A DNA stretch of 39,001 nucleotides from an uncultured Collinsella sp. (lineage in GTDB: Bacteria > Actinomycetota > Coriobacteriia > Coriobacteriales > Coriobacteriaceae), in contig CABUQG010000016.1 in assembly GCA_902493535.1 (NCBI GenBank), forward strand, positions 1 through 39,001. The letters are read 5' to 3'. A program made the position numbers and the translations under genes. This document shows, piece by piece, positions 35,499 to 39,001 of this stretch. Within the stretch, counting starts at the first letter, position 1; every line of letters starts with the position of its first letter. Under the pieces are notes generated by a model that had not been told where the DNA came from, did no database searches, and saw nothing but the letters and a program-made list of their open reading frames with translations.

Positions 35499-35978
35499 TT
35501 ACTTTTCTTGAATCTGCTTGCCGCAGAGATGCTCAATTGAAATCTCGTAGAGCTGGACGCCCTTGATGTCCTTGGCGATTTCCTCTTCGACTTCTTCGGC
35601 AGAAGGGTAGTACTTAAGGGCGAGCTGGCGGACTTTGTCCTCGATAAACGCGGGGGTGTCATTCGCCAGGCGACAACGGCCAAAGACGACGGTGCTCATA
35701 ACGTAGGGAGCCCAGTCACCGTCCTGGTACCACTCGTTGCCGTATACGGTAAAGCAGACCTTGTCATCGCGCTTGAGTGCGTCGACCTTGTGGCCGGCTT
35801 TGGCGCCATGGAAATAGATCTTGTCGTGCTCGGCGTCAAAGAAGTAGTTGACGGGAATGGCGTACGGGTAGCCATCGTCGCCGTTGACGGCAAAGACGCC
35901 GCGCTTGCAGGTGGCGAGCAGTTTGCGCGCTTCCTCGTCGGTGATAGCGCGTTTCTTTCGACGTAAGGGCCTAAACAT
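35499..35978 (-). CDS. Pyridoxamine 5'-phosphate oxidase-like flavoprotein (Nim-related)
   Basis: 159 residues from ATG 35978 (AAAGGAAG upstream). Split-barrel FMN fold: AITDEEARKLLATCKRGVFA, GYPYAIPVNYFFDAEHDKIY, FHGAKAGHKVDALKRDDKVC, FTVYGNEWYQ, MSTVVFGRCRLAND. The 'YFHGAxxGxKxD' segment is shared with NimA-type 5-nitroimidazole reductases. Proteins of this kind reduce nitro groups or bind flavin/haem; the exact substrate is unknown. It begins 42 bases after the stop of the tandem-binding-domain kinase on the same strand, so the two may be co-transcribed. Confidence 0.85.
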   Translation of the reverse strand: MFRPLRRKKRAITDEEARKLLATCKRGVFAVNGDDGYPYAIPVNYFFDAEHDKIYFHGAKAGHKVDALKRDDKVCFTVYGNEWYQDGDWAPYVMSTVVFGRCRLANDTPAFIEDKVRQLALKYYPSAEEVEEEIAKDIKGVQLYEISIEHLCGKQIQEK

Positions 35979-36020
35979 CGTTGGCTTCCTTTCTGGTCGT
36001 GCGTAGTGGTTGAGCACAAA

Positions 36021-38825
36021 CTATAGCGAAATGGATCCGTTTTTCTTGATGCGGGCGAGTATGTTTTTGAGCTTGTTAAAGTCGAGCGGTTTGGACAGAT
36101 GGGCGTTCATGCCGGCGTCATGTGCCGCCTTGGCGTCCTCGGCAAAGGCGTTGGCGGTGAGCGCGATGATGGGGATATCGGCTGCATCGACCTTCTCGCT
36201 CAGACGAATCGTGCGGGTTGCCTCATAGCCGTCCATGTCCGGCATCATAATGTCCATCAGGATCGCATCGAAGCTGCCGGCGGGATGCGACAGGTACAGA
36301 TCGACGACTTCGTTGCCGTTGGCGGCGCGGGTGACCACGATGCCCTCGGATTCTAGCAGCGCCTGGGCAATCTCGGCATTCAATTCGTTGTCTTCGGCGA
36401 GCAGTACGTTCATGTCGGCGAGCGAGCAGTCGAGCGCCCCCTCGACCGTATTCGCCCGCGCCTGGGGGTTCTTGTCGATATCGAGCGGAATCTGGACGTT
36501 GAACGTACTCCCCACGCCAACCTCACTCGAAATCTCAATCGTACCGCCCATCAGTTCAATAAGCGACTTGACGATTGGCATGCCCATGCCGGTTCCTTGG
36601 AACTTGCTGCGCGCATCATCACCTTCTTGGGCAAACGGTTCATAGATATGCTTTAAAAACTCGGGAGCCATGCCAATGCCAGTATCCGAAACACTAAAGC
36701 AAAAGAGCGCGCGCCCATCATCGAGTGGCTTGGTCTTTGAACTAAAGGTGACGGAGCCGCCGTGCTTGTTGTACTTAATGCTGTTGTCTAACAGGTTGAT
36801 TATGATCTGTCGGATATGGGTGGGACTGCCGATCATGTATGGCCCCGTGGCGTACGGCAGACTATTGTCCTGCATTGTGATGCCGTTATCGGATGCGCGG
36901 AGCTTGCACAGCACCAGCGTATCGTCACAGAGCTCTTTGAGGTTAAAAGGCGCATGTTCCAGAGTTAGCTTGCGGTCTTCGATTTTGCCCATCTCGAGGA
37001 TGTCGTTGATCAGCGAGAGTAGGTGATTGGCGGCAACACGCGCCTTGGCGCGGCTTTCGCGGGCGGCCTGCATGTCGCCGTCTTTCAATTCCTCAATTTC
37101 GATAAGACCCAGGATGCCGTTGAGTGGCGTACGGATGTCGTGGCTCATGCGCGTGAGGAATGCCGTCTTAGCGGCGTTGGCGGCATCGGCTTTTTCGCGC
37201 TCGGTTCGAGCGCGCACGAGCGTCCAGATGAGCAGGACGATGCCGACCGACAACATACCGATGAGGGCAGCGGCAATAGCGGCGCGGTTGCGATAAAGGA
37301 ATCGAAGCGTGTCGGATTCCTGGGCTGTGTACGACGTGGAGGAGTAATTGCTTGCGGAGAGCGATTCTCCGGCATTGATGATGCCCTTGTTGATGATTCC
37401 CAACAGCTCGGGCTTTCCGCGCGAAATCCAGCACGAGAGCTCACAGGTGCCAGGGAGCTCGACCGTCTCGTAGCCCTCGAGATCATGACGGTCGCCAATG
37501 GTTTTTACGCGTGAACTGGGAGCGACGATGCAGTGCGCCGTTCCCTTCCTGAGGGCGTCGAACACTTCATCGCCGGATTGGTATTCGGTTACGGTCGCTG
37601 TGGGGAACAGACTTTCAAGTGCATTTTTGTTGATAAACGATGATTTGGTGCAGGCGATGTTCTGGAGGTCTTTGTTCAGGTTGCTGCCGGTGTGGATGGC
37701 AGTGAGGGACATGGTCCCCAACGATACCGACTGCACAACGCCTGTTTGCTCGGCAAACCAGTAATCTCGGTATACCGGCAGCGCAACGTCTATGCTTCCC
37801 TTTGACAGGGCCTTTGACATCATCTTGTAGCTATCAAAGGCGACGGTTTTGACCGTAATGCCAAATTTATCGTGCAGCGTCGTCGCAAGCGATGCGAGCG
37901 AACCTTCCATTTCGCCGTCTTCGTCTTCGTTACAGTAGGGGAGTTTGCCTGTAATGTAGCCGAGCGTGATGGTGCTGTCATTTGCTTTGAGCCAGGAACG
38001 TTCGGGACCGTTGAGCGATGATGAACCGCTGTTTTGGGCCGAGTAGTTAGATTTGACTTCGTCGATATAGCGTGGGTTGACGCGGGCGATTGCTGTCATG
38101 GCGGCATTGATGTCGTCCAACAGGTCGGGGCGGCTTTTGGGAACGGCAAAATAGTAGTCGCTCGAGCCGATGTAGAACATGGGGGAGGCACTGGGCGACG
38201 AGGTCGTGTCGTTCATGATGACGGCATCGACTTCGTCGTTTGCGAGCGCGTCAAAGAGATCGGATCCTCCGTCATACTCCCTGTATGTGCAGGTGATTCC
38301 TTCGTTGGCGAGCCACTGCTGGCCAACGAAGGTTTGCATAACGCCGGGGTTGCAGCCGATGGTAAGGCCTTGGAGCGCTTGGGGGTCACCCTTGGCTAGA
38401 TCGTCGCGATCGGGCCTGGCATAGATGTAGTAGCGCTCGGTGCCCTCGGGGTTCGAGGAAAAGAGCAGCTTTTGGGCGCGTTCCTCGGAGTAGGAGATGT
38501 TGGGCATGAGGTCGATTTCGCCCGCCTCGAGCATGTCCATAAGTTCGGTGAAGGCGCCGGAGACGTATTCGTACTGCCAGCCGGGCGTATAGTACGACAG
38601 GGTCTGGAGGTACTCGTAACCCCATCCCGAGAGGCGCTCGCCGGGGGTGCCGTCCTGGAAGCCCTCGTTGCTGACGAGCCAACCAACGCGGACCGTTTTG
38701 ACCTGTTGATCGGAGCCGGCGGCAAAGGCGGGGGCGGGCATGATGGTGCTCAGTACGGCGAGCGCGGCAAGCGCGACGGCCAGGGTGCGATATATAACTG
38801 AACGAAGGACAGCGGAAGCTCTCAC
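36021..38825 (-). CDS. Tandem solute-binding-domain hybrid histidine kinase
   Basis: 934 residues from GTG 38825, preferred because AGGA lies six bases upstream; a TTG two codons earlier lacks one. Order: signal peptide (TLAVALAALAVLSTIMPAPA, then FA), solute-binding domain 1 (about 45-262; VRVGWLVSNEGFQDG, AGEIDLMPNISYSEERAQKL), solute-binding domain 2 (about 283-490; ITLGYITGKLPYC, KGSIDVALPVYRDYWFAEQT), TM about 515-536, HisKA (ANAAKTAFLTRMSHDIRTPL, His562), HATPase (IIINLLDNSIKYN, SDTGIGMAP, QGTGMGMPI), receiver (NVLLAEDNELNAEIAQ, Asp858 in AILMDIMMPDMDG, HLSKPL). It is EvgS-like in layout but lacks PAS and HPt parts. It runs towards the separate binding-protein/kinase pair. Confidence 0.93.
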   Translation of the reverse strand: MRASAVLRSVIYRTLAVALAALAVLSTIMPAPAFAAGSDQQVKTVRVGWLVSNEGFQDGTPGERLSGWGYEYLQTLSYYTPGWQYEYVSGAFTELMDMLEAGEIDLMPNISYSEERAQKLLFSSNPEGTERYYIYARPDRDDLAKGDPQALQGLTIGCNPGVMQTFVGQQWLANEGITCTYREYDGGSDLFDALANDEVDAVIMNDTTSSPSASPMFYIGSSDYYFAVPKSRPDLLDDINAAMTAIARVNPRYIDEVKSNYSAQNSGSSSLNGPERSWLKANDSTITLGYITGKLPYCNEDEDGEMEGSLASLATTLHDKFGITVKTVAFDSYKMMSKALSKGSIDVALPVYRDYWFAEQTGVVQSVSLGTMSLTAIHTGSNLNKDLQNIACTKSSFINKNALESLFPTATVTEYQSGDEVFDALRKGTAHCIVAPSSRVKTIGDRHDLEGYETVELPGTCELSCWISRGKPELLGIINKGIINAGESLSASNYSSTSYTAQESDTLRFLYRNRAAIAAALIGMLSVGIVLLIWTLVRARTEREKADAANAAKTAFLTRMSHDIRTPLNGILGLIEIEELKDGDMQAARESRAKARVAANHLLSLINDILEMGKIEDRKLTLEHAPFNLKELCDDTLVLCKLRASDNGITMQDNSLPYATGPYMIGSPTHIRQIIINLLDNSIKYNKHGGSVTFSSKTKPLDDGRALFCFSVSDTGIGMAPEFLKHIYEPFAQEGDDARSKFQGTGMGMPIVKSLIELMGGTIEISSEVGVGSTFNVQIPLDIDKNPQARANTVEGALDCSLADMNVLLAEDNELNAEIAQALLESEGIVVTRAANGNEVVDLYLSHPAGSFDAILMDIMMPDMDGYEATRTIRLSEKVDAADIPIIALTANAFAEDAKAAHDAGMNAHLSKPLDFNKLKNILARIKKNGSISL

Positions 38826-38880
38826 ATGCAATCCTAACGAATCGAGACATTACCGCACAAGGATACCAGCTCAGCCTGCC

Positions 38881-38945
38881 TAGCCGGCAGTTGCGCCGCT
38901 AAACGGTTCCTCCCAGCACTTGGGGACAGTCCCTTTCTGCCGGCA
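38881..38945. repeat. Inverted repeat GCCGGCAG/CTGCCGGC upstream of the tandem-domain kinase
   Basis: GCCGGCAG (about 38883-38890) and CTGCCGGC (about 38937-38944) could form a hairpin whose loop contains CTTGGGGACAGTCCC, itself related to the palindrome at 26649. From here to the window end I see no gene. Confidence 0.5.
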
Positions 38946-39001
38946 CAGACGATATGAGCAGGACATAAAAACATTGAGAGCCCCTGCTGCATGAAAGACC
39001 G

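Overview
The window looks like chromosomal DNA of a gut Coriobacteriia bacterium, most likely Collinsella or a close relative. This is inferred from the fairly high GC content, Firmicutes-like Shine-Dalgarno sites, a gyrase-like topoisomerase pair, a Tat-exported surface protein ending in an LAGTG sorting motif, a 4Fe-4S/TlpA redox cluster, and sensor kinases fused to solute-binding domains. I saw no rRNA, tRNA, CRISPR array or intact transposase.

Left part (1-7.8 kb), a patchwork with many relics. A lantibiotic-immunity-like ABC exporter (one ATPase, two permeases, the last cut by the window edge) lies beside a TetR regulator that stops after 33 residues; their presumed palindromic operator survives. 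Next come the tail of a type I restriction specificity subunit, a hairpin-rich stretch, and a one-base-frameshifted TenpN-like (type III toxin-antitoxin) endoribonuclease gene. A YjdF-family gene with a candidate yjdF riboswitch leader follows, then a DUF4143-type ATPase fragment. A coherent module comes next: MerR regulator, MerR-type operator-promoter, carboxymuconolactone decarboxylase-cupin fusion, alpha/beta hydrolase with a Cys nucleophile, and a flavodoxin-like reductase. It is followed by a 72-bp inverted-repeat element and a decayed AAA ATPase.

Middle (7.9-27.7 kb). A parE-parC operon with divergent motifs is followed by an XRE regulator plus membrane protein behind a near-consensus promoter with four TGACAGA-type half-sites. 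A 1455-residue Tat/LAXTG surface protein has a LuxR-type regulator upstream. A histidine kinase/response regulator pair is divergent from a three-gene redox operon: a 48-residue CXXC membrane peptide missed by usual length cut-offs, a polyferredoxin-like 4Fe-4S membrane protein and a thioredoxin-fold lipoprotein. A single-chain MacB/FtsX-type ABC transporter with a huge extracytoplasmic insert and a tRNA-dihydrouridine synthase follow.

Repeat island (27.65-28.86 kb). An orphan ribbon-helix-helix antitoxin-like gene sits between two direct copies of a 53-bp palindromic repeat, together with a 230-bp MITE-like element with 35-bp inverted ends and other palindromes.

Right part (28.9-39 kb). Glutaredoxin; an XRE/zinc-ribbon/TipAS regulator; TrmO; a PatB/MalY aminotransferase; and two versions of one sensing idea: a solute-binding lipoprotein translationally coupled to a hybrid histidine kinase, and, convergent with it, a single protein fusing two solute-binding domains to a hybrid kinase, followed by a Nim-like flavin oxidoreductase.
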